Source: Bacillota bacterium (GTDB taxonomy: Bacteria > Bacillota > Sulfobacillia > JACIYH01). Taken from it: 45,440 bases of DNA. The stretch covers positions 1 to 45,440 of the forward strand of contig JBFLXJ010000022.1 in the NCBI GenBank assembly GCA_040757085.1. Reading direction: 5' to 3'. Position numbers and translations under genes: made by a program. The stretch's first letter is position 1. Every line of letters begins with the position of its first letter. This document shows positions 34,393-43,046 of the stretch, piece after piece. The notes beneath the pieces were generated by a model that was not told the origin of the DNA, searched no databases, and saw only the letters and a program-made list of their open reading frames with translations.

Positions 34393-34569
34393 GTTTCCCC
34401 CCGGTCAGTTGCAGTGTATACAAGCGACACACGTGACAATTTTAACATGAAGGGTGCACAGAGGGAAAGTCTGGGCTTCGGTACGGAAGAGCAGCCTGCT
34501 CGGATCGCTGTGGCCAGGCAGGATTGTGCGCGATGCTGGGCGTATTGGAGTGCGGGAGGGGGAGGACAT
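34393..34569. promoter_or_regulatory. Divergent promoter region of rnf operon and epimerase gene
   Basis: A 177-base gap separates the two start codons. On the minus strand TAAAAT (34439-34444) could be a -10 for the rnf operon, with TTCCCT 17 bases upstream. TTGTCA (34434-34439) with TACACT is an alternative with short spacing. No strong plus-strand promoter is seen and no Rex-type TTGTGA palindrome was found. Exact starts remain unknown. Confidence 0.35.
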
Positions 34570-35499
34570 TTGCGCAGGCGGGTAATGGTGACGGGGGGAG
34601 CCGGATTCATCGGTTCCCACCTGGTGGATGCCCTCCTGGCGGAGGGTCACCTGGTGGCGGTGGTGGACGATCTGTCGACAGGTCGCCGGGAAAACCTGGC
34701 CAGCGGCGTGGTTTTCTATGAGGCGGACATCCGCGATGCCGCCCGCCTGGGGGAAGCCTTTGCCTCGTTCCGGCCTCAGATCGTGTATCACCTGGCCGCC
34801 CAGACCAGCGTGCGGCGGTCGACGGGCGATCCGGCCGGAGACGGTTCCACCAACGTGGTGGGAAGCATCAACCTCCTGGAAGCGGCCGTGCGGGACGGGG
34901 TGGAGAAGGTGATATACGCCTCATCGGGGGGCGCGATTTACGGCGAGCCGGATTACCTTCCCGTACGGGAGGATCACCCGGTGCGGCCCCTTTCCCCGTA
35001 CGGGCTCTCCAAGTACGTGGTGGAACTGTACCTGCGCCTTTACCGGGACCTGCACGGGCTCCGCTACACGGTGCTGCGCTATCCCAACGTTTACGGCCCC
35101 CGCCAGGACCCCTACGGCGAGGCGGGCGTGGTGGCCATATTCAGTCGGGCCTTGCTCGGCGGCGAGCGTCCCGTCATATTTGGAGACGGGTGTCAGACCC
35201 GTGACTACGTGTATGTGTCCGATGTGGTGGAGGCCAGCCTGCTGTGCCTGGAGCGCGGCGATGATGGCGTATACAACCTGGGGTGGGGCAGGGAAGTCTC
35301 GGTGGTGGAACTGCTCGCTCGTTTGCAGGAGGTCCTGGGTACGAAGGTGGAGCCTCGCCACGATCCGCCCCGCCCCGGCGAGGTCCGCCGCATTTGCCTG
35401 GACGCCTCGCGGGCAAAAGAAGATCTGGGATGGCAACCGGCTACTCCGCTGGTGGAAGGCCTGCGTCTGACCGCCGGCTGGGTGGCCGCGGCCGGGTAG
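34570..35499 (+). CDS. NAD-dependent epimerase/dehydratase, UDP-glucose 4-epimerase-like
   Basis: A 309-residue extended short-chain dehydrogenase. The NAD-binding GGAGFIGSHLVDAL is at the start, DDLSTGRRENL follows strand 2, and HLAAQTSVRRS and the catalytic SSGGAIYGE with YGLSKYVVE (Tyr-x3-Lys) complete the site. The pattern fits GalE-like enzymes acting on UDP- or other NDP-sugars, feeding envelope polysaccharide. TTG 34570 follows GAGGGGGAGG, and ATG 34585 is possible. The proximity to murJ suggests a cell-envelope role. The precise sugar is not certain. Confidence 0.87.
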   Translation: MRRRVMVTGGAGFIGSHLVDALLAEGHLVAVVDDLSTGRRENLASGVVFYEADIRDAARLGEAFASFRPQIVYHLAAQTSVRRSTGDPAGDGSTNVVGSINLLEAAVRDGVEKVIYASSGGAIYGEPDYLPVREDHPVRPLSPYGLSKYVVELYLRLYRDLHGLRYTVLRYPNVYGPRQDPYGEAGVVAIFSRALLGGERPVIFGDGCQTRDYVYVSDVVEASLLCLERGDDGVYNLGWGREVSVVELLARLQEVLGTKVEPRHDPPRPGEVRRICLDASRAKEDLGWQPATPLVEGLRLTAGWVAAAG

Positions 35500-35611
35500 G
35501 AAGGCATTTCGTACCGACGCGCTCCTGATTTAGGAGGCGTTTCGGACCGGCACGTGCCAGTCTCTCCTGATAGGAGGCATTTTGTACGGACACGCGACAG
35601 TTTCTCCTGGC
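35498..35611 (+). repeat. Three tandem 34-40 base repeats before murJ
   Basis: Three degenerate copies begin at 35498, 35532 and 35572. Copies 2 and 3 are exactly 40 bases apart and copy 1 is shortened to 34. Each starts AGGAGGC or AGGAAGGC, continues as (A/G)TTT(C/T)G(T/G)AC, and ends CTCCTGA(T) or CTCCTGG. The junctions make hairpins such as CTCCT-GAT-AGGAG. The Shine-Dalgarno-like AGGAGG of each copy can pair with CTCCT. The array starts within the epimerase stop codon and ends near the murJ start. Confidence 0.7.
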
Positions 35612-35624
35612 GGCCTCGGTCATA

Positions 35625-37193
35625 GTGGCCGGGAGCGTGGGGAGTAAGATCCTGGGGTTCGTAAGGGAATCGTGCCTGGCCGCCGTGTTCGGTGCCAGTG
35701 CCGCTACGGATGCCTACCTGGTTGCTTCCACCGTGCCCAATCTGATCGTGGGGGTGGTGGTGGGTGCCCTCGCCACCACCTTCATCCCCATCTACACGCG
35801 GGAAAGGCAACGGGACGAGGCGGCAGCCGCGCGCCTGGTGGGAGATATGTTCCTGCTCATGGCCGGGGTGGGCCTGCTGGCGGGAGCGGCGGTGGTGGTG
35901 TGGGCCCGTCCCCTGTGCCGTTTCCTGGCGCCGGAATTCCCTGCCGCCACCTTCGACCTGGCCGCCAGCACCGCCCTGTACCTCTCGCCCCTGCCGGTCT
36001 TGCTGGGGGTGAACGCCCTGGCCACCAGCCTGCTGCAATCCCATTACCGGTTCGCCAGCCCCGCGCTGGCCGGCATCTGCCAGAACGTGGTGCTCATAGC
36101 GGCCATCCTAACGCTTGGGCGCTGGTGGGGTATCACGGGAGTGGCGGCGGGCCTGGTGCTCGGCACAGCCGCCCAGTGGGTGGTGCTGGCTCCCGGGATG
36201 AGAGGGATAGCGCTGCGGGCTCCCGCTTTACCGTGGCGTAACCCGGGGGTGGTGCGCGCCCTTTCCCTCGCTTTACCCCTCCTGGCAGGGGGGATGGTGG
36301 GACAGGTGGCCCCCGTCGTGCAGCGCGTCCTGGCGTCGGGGCTCCCCGAGGGAAGCCTCTCGGCCCTCAACTACGCCACCCTGCTCAGCGGTCTTCCCAC
36401 TGGTCTCACGGTGGCTGCCCTGGGGACGGTGCTCTACCCGGCCTTCTCGCGCCATACCGCCCAGGGGGACCTGGACGGGGTGCGCTCCCTTCTGGCGCGT
36501 GGCATCAACCTGTCCGTGCTGGTCATGTCGCCGGTGACGGTGGGTTGCCTGATCCTCAGCACTCCTCTGGTCCGGCTGGCCTTCGAACGGGGGGCCTTTG
36601 ATGCCGCCGATACCGCCGCCACCTCGGTAGCATTCTGGTTCCTGGCCTGGTCCATGCTGGGGGTGGTGTGCAGCGATCTCTGGCGGCGGGCTTTTTACGC
36701 CCTGGAGGACACCGGTTACCCCACTCTGGTGGGCGTCCTGGGGATGGTTATCTCGGTGGTGCTGAGCTTCGCCCTGGTGGGTCCCCTGGCCCAGGCGGGG
36801 CTGGCCGCAGCCGTAACCGTTACCAACCTGGTGACCGCGGCGCTGCTCCTCTTGCGGCTCAGGTGGCGTCTCGGCCACCTGGGCGGGAGGCAAATGCTGG
36901 ACCGGATCGCGAAGGCCGGGATAGCTTCGGGCGTCATGGGGGCGGCGGTCTGGGCGGCCGACCGCCTGAGCGTGGAGTGGCTGGCCGCCCGCGGCGCTCC
37001 TACGGGCGCCGCCCTGGTGGAGGCGGCCCGCCTGGCTGCCCTGGTAGGAGGAGCGGCCCTGCTCTACCTGAGCATCCTCTGGTTGCTGGCCGTGCCGGAG
37101 GTGCGGCAGGCCGCCGGGCTGGGCCGGCGCACGGCCCGGGCGGTGTGGCGGCGCCTCAGTCTCCTAATTGGCCGGCCCTTCTCTCGCGGCTGA
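35625..37193 (+). CDS. murJ: Lipid II flippase MurJ (MviN family)
   Basis: A 522-residue multi-helix (about 14) inner-membrane flippase that moves lipid II for peptidoglycan synthesis. Family marks are SKILGFVRESCLAAVFGAS, ATDAYLVASTVPN, TTFIPIYTRER and RVLASGLPEGSLSALNYA. GTG 35625 is the first standard start, but family-like sequence (QFLLAASVIVAGS) extends in frame upstream to about 35598. No ATG, GTG or TTG precedes it. ACG 35586, eight bases after AGGAGG, CTG 35607, or a one-base error joining a TTG at 35582 could supply the missing N-terminus. It follows the repeat array. Confidence 0.88.
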   Translation: MAGSVGSKILGFVRESCLAAVFGASAATDAYLVASTVPNLIVGVVVGALATTFIPIYTRERQRDEAAAARLVGDMFLLMAGVGLLAGAAVVVWARPLCRFLAPEFPAATFDLAASTALYLSPLPVLLGVNALATSLLQSHYRFASPALAGICQNVVLIAAILTLGRWWGITGVAAGLVLGTAAQWVVLAPGMRGIALRAPALPWRNPGVVRALSLALPLLAGGMVGQVAPVVQRVLASGLPEGSLSALNYATLLSGLPTGLTVAALGTVLYPAFSRHTAQGDLDGVRSLLARGINLSVLVMSPVTVGCLILSTPLVRLAFERGAFDAADTAATSVAFWFLAWSMLGVVCSDLWRRAFYALEDTGYPTLVGVLGMVISVVLSFALVGPLAQAGLAAAVTVTNLVTAALLLLRLRWRLGHLGGRQMLDRIAKAGIASGVMGAAVWAADRLSVEWLAARGAPTGAALVEAARLAALVGGAALLYLSILWLLAVPEVRQAAGLGRRTARAVWRRLSLLIGRPFSRG

Positions 37194-37254
37194 CCAGGGC
37201 CCGCTCGCCGCGTGTGCCTTGGGGGCCGGACCGCTGGGCCGCTGAGCAGTGAGT

Positions 37255-37806
37255 TCAGGACACGGGTGGAAACAGCTTGCCCAGAGTGGCTGCGAAGGCG
37301 GAATATGCCTGCTGGCCGTACAGGCAGAAAACGACCTCTGAGATGCTGCCGCCAGCCTGGATCCACTCCCGGGTGGTCTCCAGCATGATGCGAGCCGCTT
37401 CCTCCATGGGGAAACCGCCCACCCCGGTTCCCAGCGCCGGGAACGCCACGCTCGTGATTCCCAGCTCCCTGGCGCGCTCGAGGGCATTGCGGGTGGCCGC
37501 CCTGATCTTCTCGCCGTCGGTCACCAGATCCTGTGCCATTACGGCGGCGTGGATGACGTAGCGGGCCTTGAGGTTGCCAGCCCCGGTCACCACCGCGTCT
37601 CCCACGGGGATGGGCCCCTTGCTCACCGCCTCCCTCTCGATCTGGGCGCCCCCTCTGCGTTTGATGGCACCCGCCACGCCCCCGCCCATCCAGAGGCGAT
37701 TGTTGGCAGCGTTGACGATGGCGTCCACCTCCAGGCCGGTGATGTCGCCCTCGACCAGCCTGATCACAGTTCCGTCCACCTTGACTTGCGTCTGTTCGCG
37801 CGCCAT
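37255..37806 (-). CDS. Macro domain protein (ADP-ribose/O-acetyl-ADP-ribose binding)
   Basis: A 183-residue macro domain of the YmdB/MacroD-like group, which removes ADP-ribose from proteins or deacetylates O-acetyl-ADP-ribose. It has the motifs VEGDITGLEVDAIVNAANN and GGGVAGAIKRRGG near the N-terminus, and FPALGTGVGGFPMEEAARIM. ATG 37806 follows a purine-rich GGGGGGAAAAG. It is convergent with murJ and divergent from the zincin gene. No ADP-ribosyltransferase lies nearby. Confidence 0.9.
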   Translation of the reverse strand: MAREQTQVKVDGTVIRLVEGDITGLEVDAIVNAANNRLWMGGGVAGAIKRRGGAQIEREAVSKGPIPVGDAVVTGAGNLKARYVIHAAVMAQDLVTDGEKIRAATRNALERARELGITSVAFPALGTGVGGFPMEEAARIMLETTREWIQAGGSISEVVFCLYGQQAYSAFAATLGKLFPPVS

Positions 37807-37946
37807 CTTTTCCCCCCCGATGCAAGAGTACCACCCGAGAGCAAGGCCCGCAAGGAAGCCGTGGCGTTGGCAGGGGGGCGGCGGTGGTGGTAGGATAGGG
37901 GGCGGTGCCGGGGTGCTTCACGACAGGGGCGTGGGGGCGGACGAGC

Positions 37947-38420
37947 ATGTGGTCGCTGTGTCGATTCCGCCGGGTTGCCTCCCGGTTGCTGGATGAGGTC
38001 CCTCCCCAGCTGCTGGAAGGTCTCAACGGCGGGGTAATTGTGATGCCTGGGGTGGGTCGTCGCCCGGATGATCCGCCTGGAGTGTACCTCCTGGGGGAGT
38101 ACCGGGTTGACCCCGGCCTGGGCCGCATGATCGTGCTGTACTACGGCTCGTTCCGGCGAGTGCTGCGCGATGCTCCCTGGCCCCAGGTGGTGGAGGAGTT
38201 ACGGCGGACGATCCGGCATGAGTTGCGGCACCACGCCGAGCACCGGGCGGGGCTGGCTGACCTGGAGATGGAAGACGAATGGGAGAGGAGGCAGTGGCAT
38301 GAGCGTGCATACGGTGATCCGGGCCGGGTTACTCATCGACGGGAGCGGTCGCGAACCCATCTCCCCGGGGGTCCTGGTGGTCGAGGACGACCGTATCGTG
38401 GCGGTGGGCAGGCCGGATGA
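37947..38420 (+). CDS. Small metallopeptidase-family (zincin-like) protein
   Basis: A 157-residue protein of the bacterial MMP_TTHA0227-like minimal zincin family. The core begins MWSLCRFRRVASRLLDEVPP and carries the zinc motif in RRTIRHELRHHAEHR (HExxH with a further H). Members are usually 110-140 residues. This one extends about 40 residues of unlike, Arg/Gly-rich sequence because no stop occurs before the amidohydrolase start, so the two frames overlap by 122 bases. ATG 37947 is chosen by homology. The ribosome site (GGACGAG) is weak. Cellular role unknown. Confidence 0.78.
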   Translation: MWSLCRFRRVASRLLDEVPPQLLEGLNGGVIVMPGVGRRPDDPPGVYLLGEYRVDPGLGRMIVLYYGSFRRVLRDAPWPQVVEELRRTIRHELRHHAEHRAGLADLEMEDEWERRQWHERAYGDPGRVTHRRERSRTHLPGGPGGRGRPYRGGGQAG

Positions 38421-39552
38421 GGTGACCTATCCCCCGGACAGCGTACTCTATGACGCCGGGGACAGGACGGTGATGCCCGGCCTCGTAGACAGCCACGTGC
38501 ACATAACCGGCTCCGGAGAAGCAAGCTGGGTGGACACCATCAAGAATACGATCCCCTATACCACCTTGCGGGCGGCGGTAAACGCCCGCGCCACCCTGGA
38601 GGCCGGGATTACCGCCATCCGGGATGCAGGGGCGGGCTGGGGGATCGATGTGGGCCTGAAGCGTGCCATCAACGAGGGGCTGATGCCGGGGCCACGCATG
38701 GTGGTGAGCGGGCCCGGCCTCTCCATCACCGGCGGTCACGGTGATCCCGCCAACGGGTGGCCCCCCGAGATCGTGTTCCGGGGACGGGAGATGTCGGTGG
38801 TGGATTCCCCGGACGAGGCGCGCCGCGCCGCCCGCACCCACCTGCGGGACGGCGCCGATTGCATCAAGCTGCTAGCCACCGGCGGGGTACTGTCGGAGGG
38901 GGACCTGCCCACCAGCCGGGGGCTGACCATAGAGGAGATGCGCGCTGCCATCGAGGAAGCACACAACCTGGGTAAGAAGACCCTCGCCCATGCCCAGGGC
39001 AGCACGGGGATCAAGAACGCCATTTTGGCCGGGATCGATTCCATCGAACATGGCTGCTACCTCACGGAAGAGATCGTCGAGATGATGCTGGCCCGCGGCG
39101 TTTTCCTGGTGCCCACCCTCTCCGCCGTCCATCACATCGTGGAGCGAGGGACGGAGGCCGGCATACCGCCCTACGCGGTCGAGAAGGCCCGGCGCATGCA
39201 GGAGGCCCACTTCCGCAGCTTCCGCATGGCCCTGGAGGCAGGCGTCAAGATCGCCATGGGGACGGACGCCGCCACTCCCTTCAACTACCACGGGGAAAAT
39301 GCCCTGGAACTGGAACTCATGGTCAGGGCAGGGATGACCCCGATGCAGGCCATCGTGGCCGCCACCGCGCGGGGGGCGGAGCTACTGGGGCTCGAGACCG
39401 GCGTACTTGAACCAGGCCGCCTGGCGGACGTGATTGTGGTCGATGGCAATCCTCTGCAGGATATCTCCTGCCTGCAGGACAAGGGACGCATCCTGCTCGT
39501 TATGAAAGGCGGTGCGGTACAGGTCAACCGAGGCCTGCCCGCAGGTGCCTGA
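38299..39552 (+). CDS. Amidohydrolase family protein
   Basis: A 417-residue metal-dependent hydrolase of the imidazolonepropionase/prolidase-like amidohydrolase group. Metal ligands are visible as HVHI in MPGLVDSHVHITG, Lys in DCIKLLATGG (likely carboxylated), His in TLAHAQG and SIEHGCY, and Asp in MGTDAATPFNYHG. It is probably a cytoplasmic enzyme acting on a cyclic amide or an Xaa-Pro/Xaa-Arg dipeptide. The substrate cannot be set from sequence. ATG 38299 follows GAGGAGG and lies inside the zincin frame. thiD follows after 30 bases. Confidence 0.87.
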   Translation: MSVHTVIRAGLLIDGSGREPISPGVLVVEDDRIVAVGRPDEVTYPPDSVLYDAGDRTVMPGLVDSHVHITGSGEASWVDTIKNTIPYTTLRAAVNARATLEAGITAIRDAGAGWGIDVGLKRAINEGLMPGPRMVVSGPGLSITGGHGDPANGWPPEIVFRGREMSVVDSPDEARRAARTHLRDGADCIKLLATGGVLSEGDLPTSRGLTIEEMRAAIEEAHNLGKKTLAHAQGSTGIKNAILAGIDSIEHGCYLTEEIVEMMLARGVFLVPTLSAVHHIVERGTEAGIPPYAVEKARRMQEAHFRSFRMALEAGVKIAMGTDAATPFNYHGENALELELMVRAGMTPMQAIVAATARGAELLGLETGVLEPGRLADVIVVDGNPLQDISCLQDKGRILLVMKGGAVQVNRGLPAGA

Positions 39553-39582
39553 GGCCGTTAGCTGTATGAAGGAGGCGGGAGC

Positions 39583-40452
39583 GTGGTGGCGTTGCCGCGT
39601 GTCCTCACCATAGCGGGGTCCGATTCGGGGGGCGGGGCCGGCATCCAGGCTGACCTCAAGACCTTTAGCGTCCTGGGTACTTACGGGATGAGCGTGATCA
39701 CGGCTGTGACGGCCCAGAACACCCTGGGCGTGCAGGGCGTCCACGTGCTGCCTGTCGACATGGTGGTCATGCAGATGGAGTCGGTGCTTTCTGACCTGGG
39801 CACCGATGGCGCCAAGACGGGCATGCTCGCCACCGCCGAGATCGTCACCGCCGTGGCGGAAACCCTCTCGCGTTATGGGGTAGACAAGCTGGTGGTCGAC
39901 CCGGTGATGCGGTCCAAATCCGGGCACGCCCTGCTGGATGAACACGCTCACCGGGCGCTGGTGGAGAAGCTGCTACCCCTCGCCACCGTCGTCACCCCCA
40001 ATGCCCACGAGGCGGCGGCCCTGTCCGGCGTGGATCTCTTGGGTGCCGTGGCCGATCCCGGGCAGCGGGAGGAAGCGGTCCGGGAAGTGGCCCGGCGCAT
40101 CCACAGACTGGGTCCCCGTTACGTGGTGGTCAAAGGCGGTCACCTGCCGGGCCGGGCGGACGATCTGGTTTATGACGGGCAGCGCTTCTGGATGCTGGAA
40201 GCGGAGCGCATCGCCACGCCGCACACCCACGGCACCGGCTGCACCTTCTCTGCCGCGGTGGCCGCCTACCTGGCGCGGGGCCTGGGCCCCGAGGCTGCCC
40301 TGCGGGCGGCCAAGGACTTCATCACCAGGGCCATAGCCGCTGCCTTTCCCGTGGGACGGGGTATCGGCCCCGTCCACCACCTGGCCGGTGTTCCCCGCCA
40401 GGCCGGGGTTCCGGGCCACGCCGGCGCCCCCCGCCAGGGTGGTGCCCCCTGA
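39583..40452 (+). CDS. thiD: Hydroxymethylpyrimidine/phosphomethylpyrimidine kinase ThiD
   Basis: A 289-residue ribokinase-fold kinase that makes HMP-PP for thiamine. Landmarks are [20 protein letters not shown] at the start, [38 protein letters not shown], and the catalytic anion-hole and base region [19 protein letters not shown]. The last 20 or so residues are a Gly/Pro/Arg repeat ([18 protein letters not shown]) beyond the normal end. GTG 39583 follows GAAGGAGGCGG. It pairs with thiE just downstream, and no thiM or thiC is in the window. Confidence 0.93.
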   Translation: MVALPRVLTIAGSDSGGGAGIQADLKTFSVLGTYGMSVITAVTAQNTLGVQGVHVLPVDMVVMQMESVLSDLGTDGAKTGMLATAEIVTAVAETLSRYGVDKLVVDPVMRSKSGHALLDEHAHRALVEKLLPLATVVTPNAHEAAALSGVDLLGAVADPGQREEAVREVARRIHRLGPRYVVVKGGHLPGRADDLVYDGQRFWMLEAERIATPHTHGTGCTFSAAVAAYLARGLGPEAALRAAKDFITRAIAAAFPVGRGIGPVHHLAGVPRQAGVPGHAGAPRQGGAP

Positions 40453-40558
40453 GACTGACCACGCCCCAGACGCGGGGCATGCCCGGGCTTCTACCTGCGT
40501 GCGTGGATGATACCCCAACGATTCGGGCGGCCCCCCATGCAAGGGGAGGTATGGCGCG

Positions 40559-41191
40559 GTGGGCAGGGATTTGCGCAGACGGCTGCTGCTATATGTGATA
40601 GCCGATCGCACCTTTGCAGGCGGGCGCAGCGAAGAGGAAATCGTCTCGCAGGCTGCCCGCGGTGGTGCCACGGCCATCCAGTTGCGGGGCAAGGAACTGA
40701 CGGGCCGGCAGCTATACCTCACCGGGCTTTCCCTTCGGAAGCTGACGCGCCAGCTAGGCCTCCTGTTCATAGTCAACGACCGCGTGGACGTGGCCCTGGC
40801 CGTGGATGCCGATGGCGTGCACCTGGGGCAGGAGGACCTTCCCCTGGAGGCAGCCCGGCGCCTCATGGGGCGGCGCAAGATCATCGGGATATCCGTGGAC
40901 ACCCTTGCCGAGGCCGTGGCGGCCCAGCGGGGAGGGGCCGATTACCTGGGCGCGGGACCGGTCTTCGCTACTGCCAGCAAGGCAGACGCCGGCCCGGTCA
41001 TGGGGCCGGAGGGGTTGCGCCGGATTTGCACTGCCGTGCGCATCCCCGTGGTGGGGATCGGCGGGGTCAATGCGCACAACGCCCGCCAGGTGGTGAATGC
41101 GGGCGCGGCCGGGGTCGCTGTCATCTCGGCGGTGGTAGCTGCCCCCGATATGGCCGCCGCCGCGTCTGCCCTGCGGCAGGCCCTCACATGA
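40559..41191 (+). CDS. thiE: Thiamine phosphate synthase ThiE
   Basis: A 210-residue TIM-barrel enzyme that joins HMP-PP and the thiazole phosphate to make thiamine phosphate. Family residues show in IQLRGKELTGRQL, FIVNDRVDVALAVDADGVHLGQEDLP, GISVDTLAEA, GADYLGAGPVFATASKAD and VVGIGGVNAHNA. GTG 40559 follows AAGGGGAGG. A 106-base gap separates it from thiD. A GCCCC/GGGGC hairpin is visible there, but no TPP riboswitch. It ends 30 bases before the convergent permease stop. Confidence 0.93.
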   Translation: MGRDLRRRLLLYVIADRTFAGGRSEEEIVSQAARGGATAIQLRGKELTGRQLYLTGLSLRKLTRQLGLLFIVNDRVDVALAVDADGVHLGQEDLPLEAARRLMGRRKIIGISVDTLAEAVAAQRGGADYLGAGPVFATASKADAGPVMGPEGLRRICTAVRIPVVGIGGVNAHNARQVVNAGAAGVAVISAVVAAPDMAAAASALRQALT

Positions 41192-41221
41192 TCGCGGCTG
41201 CCTCTGCCCGCGGCCAGGCCC

Positions 41222-41950
41222 TCATTTCCAGCGGGTGAGGATGGTCTCCCGCTGAAAGAGTGGCACAGCCACTTTGAGGAGCAGGTAGTTGGCGATCATC
41301 AGGCCCAAGAATAGGGCTCCGACCACGGGCGGGGACATGCTCAGGCGTCCGAACATCTGGGCCAGGAACAGGCCGAACAGGGGCAGGATTACCAGGGCGC
41401 CGATCTGCTGGGCGGCGCGAGGATCGTTGACACGGGATGACACGATCATGATGAGCAGCACGCCCAGGCCGGCCATGGGCGGGGCAACGAGCAGAACCGG
41501 CAGGTAGAACCCGGGGCTTACCAGAAGCGCTGCCACTGCGGGTCCGACGAGAAGCCGGGTCAGCGCTACGGTGAGCAGGTAGGCGACCCAGGTTTCCAGC
41601 ACTGCGGGGATGGTGGCGGCCAGCCCCTTGCCCAGCATGATTTCACCCACCGTCACGGGCGTGGCCAGGAGCGGCTCCAGGCTGCGGGACGTCTTTTCCC
41701 CGATGATGGAATAAGACGCCATCACCGTGGGCAGGATCACGGGGATGATCAGCAGGAACAGGGTGAACTGGGCCGAGACCATGGCCAGGGCCTGAGGGGG
41801 AACCTGGTCGGGACCGGCACGCATCATCTGTCTGAGCGCCACCACCATGATGGCGACGAACGCCAGCGGCGGGGTAAACGAGGTGTAAAGCAGCAGCTTG
41901 TTACGGAGTGCCTCTTCCCATTCCTTGCGTATTATGGCCCGGATTCTCAT
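41222..41950 (-). CDS. ABC-2 type transporter permease
   Basis: A 242-residue exporter permease with about six helices. The pattern IIGEKTSRSLEPLLATPVTVGEIMLGK is typical of ABC-2 permeases (Nat/YhaP-like). ATG 41950 overlaps the ATPase stop by four bases (ATGA) and follows GGAGGAAAT. It forms a two-gene exporter with the ATPase. Cargo unknown. Co-regulation with the divergent YtrA-type operon suggests an envelope-stress or antimicrobial role. Confidence 0.85.
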   Translation of the reverse strand: MRIRAIIRKEWEEALRNKLLLYTSFTPPLAFVAIMVVALRQMMRAGPDQVPPQALAMVSAQFTLFLLIIPVILPTVMASYSIIGEKTSRSLEPLLATPVTVGEIMLGKGLAATIPAVLETWVAYLLTVALTRLLVGPAVAALLVSPGFYLPVLLVAPPMAGLGVLLIMIVSSRVNDPRAAQQIGALVILPLFGLFLAQMFGRLSMSPPVVGALFLGLMIANYLLLKVAVPLFQRETILTRWK

Positions 41951-42888
41951 CGCATTTCCTCCTGCACCAGGGTCAGGTACACCTCTTCCAGGGAGTGAGC
42001 CTGCTCCGTCACCGAGCGGATGCGGCATCCCCCCTGCACCAGGGCTTTCACCAGGTCGGGCGTGTGCGCGTCGGGATCCCGGAGGGCGACCGAGATCGCG
42101 GCACGTTCCTGCTTGACGTCCCGCACGAACGACAGGCCCGCGGCGATGCGCGCCGCCAGGGCTGCTCCTCCACCGTCGTCCGAGGCAAGGGTGACCGTCA
42201 CCCGGCGACCGAACAGCCGCTCGCGGAGGTTGGCCGGGGTGTCCAGGGCCAGGAGGCGCTGGCGCAGCACGGCGATGCGGTCGCACATGCGGTCGGCCTC
42301 GTCCAGGTTGTGGGTGCACAACAGGATGGTCCGCCCCTCTTCCCGCAGATCGGCGATGAAATCGCGCACCGTCCTGGCCGCCTCCGGGTCCAGCCCGGTC
42401 GTGGGCTCGTCCAGGAACAGCACTGCCGGTTCGTGGATGAGGGCCCGGCAGATTGACACCTTCTGCTTCATGCCTTTGGAGAACGTTGCCACCGGGGCGT
42501 TGCGCTCCTCCCACAGCCCCAGCATGGTGAGGTAACGCCTGATCTGCTCGCGCTGCCGCTGGCCGTCGACACCGTAAAGGGTGGCATAGAATTCCAGGTT
42601 GCGATAAGCGCTGAGGGTTTCGTAAAGGCCGGGGGACTCGGTCACTATACCGGTGCGCCGGCGGATCTCTCCATCCCGTTCCCCGACCCGATGCCCAGCC
42701 ACCCAGGCCTGCCCCGAACTCGGGGAGATCAGGCAGGCCAGCATGCGGATGGTGGTGGTCTTGCCCGCCCCGTTGGGGCCTAACAGCCCGAGGATCTCTC
42801 CGGGACGCGCCTCCAGCGTCAACCCGTCCACCGCCACCGTGTCCCCGTATCGCTTGCCCAGACCTTCCGTTCGAATCAGCGCGTCCAC
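41947..42888 (-). CDS. ABC transporter ATP-binding protein
   Basis: A 313-residue ATPase of the drug/lipid exporter (DrrA/CcmA-like) group. Walker A GPNGAGKTTT, signature FSKGMKQKV, Walker B VLFLDEPTTGLDP and the switch His in LLCTHNLDEADRM are present. A C-terminal domain of about 90 residues follows the nucleotide domain, as in DrrA. GTG 42888 directly abuts GGGAG, so the real start may be the in-frame CTG three codons on, which lies eight bases after GGAGG as in pstB. Its promoter carries a GTGTA palindrome shared with the GntR operon. Confidence 0.9.
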   Translation of the reverse strand: MDALIRTEGLGKRYGDTVAVDGLTLEARPGEILGLLGPNGAGKTTTIRMLACLISPSSGQAWVAGHRVGERDGEIRRRTGIVTESPGLYETLSAYRNLEFYATLYGVDGQRQREQIRRYLTMLGLWEERNAPVATFSKGMKQKVSICRALIHEPAVLFLDEPTTGLDPEAARTVRDFIADLREEGRTILLCTHNLDEADRMCDRIAVLRQRLLALDTPANLRERLFGRRVTVTLASDDGGGAALAARIAAGLSFVRDVKQERAAISVALRDPDAHTPDLVKALVQGGCRIRSVTEQAHSLEEVYLTLVQEEMR

Positions 42889-42915
42889 CTCCCGGCCTAT
42901 TTCCTACCGACGACG

Positions 42916-42970
42916 TTGGTGTACTACTACACCCGTACACCAATGTACCCGGGTTGTTCCTGTCTGTCAA
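42916..42970 (-). promoter_or_regulatory. Promoter and palindromic operator of the minus-strand ABC operon
   Basis: On the minus strand TTGACA (42965-42970) and TACATT (42942-42947) are 17 bases apart. A perfect inverted repeat, TTGGTGTAC/GTACACCAA (42916-42924 with 42935-42943), covers the start-site side of the -10, with a nested GGTGTAGTAGTACACC palindrome (42918-42933). The nested site matches the operator at 43071-43086 in 12 of 16 positions. Confidence 0.65.
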
Positions 42971-43046
42971 CGGGGGTCGGCATGCTGTCCCACCACATAC
43001 TGGGATTGTGCCCCCGACGGGTTGCCCGGATAGTTCCCGGTCCCTG

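Noticed and set aside
34393-34470. Rex operator at the rnf promoter
   Set aside because: TTGTCA and nearby bases do not form the TTGTGAA/TTCACAA palindrome expected of Rex.
35498-35611. CRISPR array
   Set aside because: Only three contiguous degenerate copies with no unique spacers and no cas genes.
40453-40558. TPP riboswitch at the thi genes
   Set aside because: The gaps before thiD (30 bases) and thiE (106 bases) lack the TPP core CUGAGA and ACCUGA elements. Only a GCCCC/GGGGC hairpin is visible.
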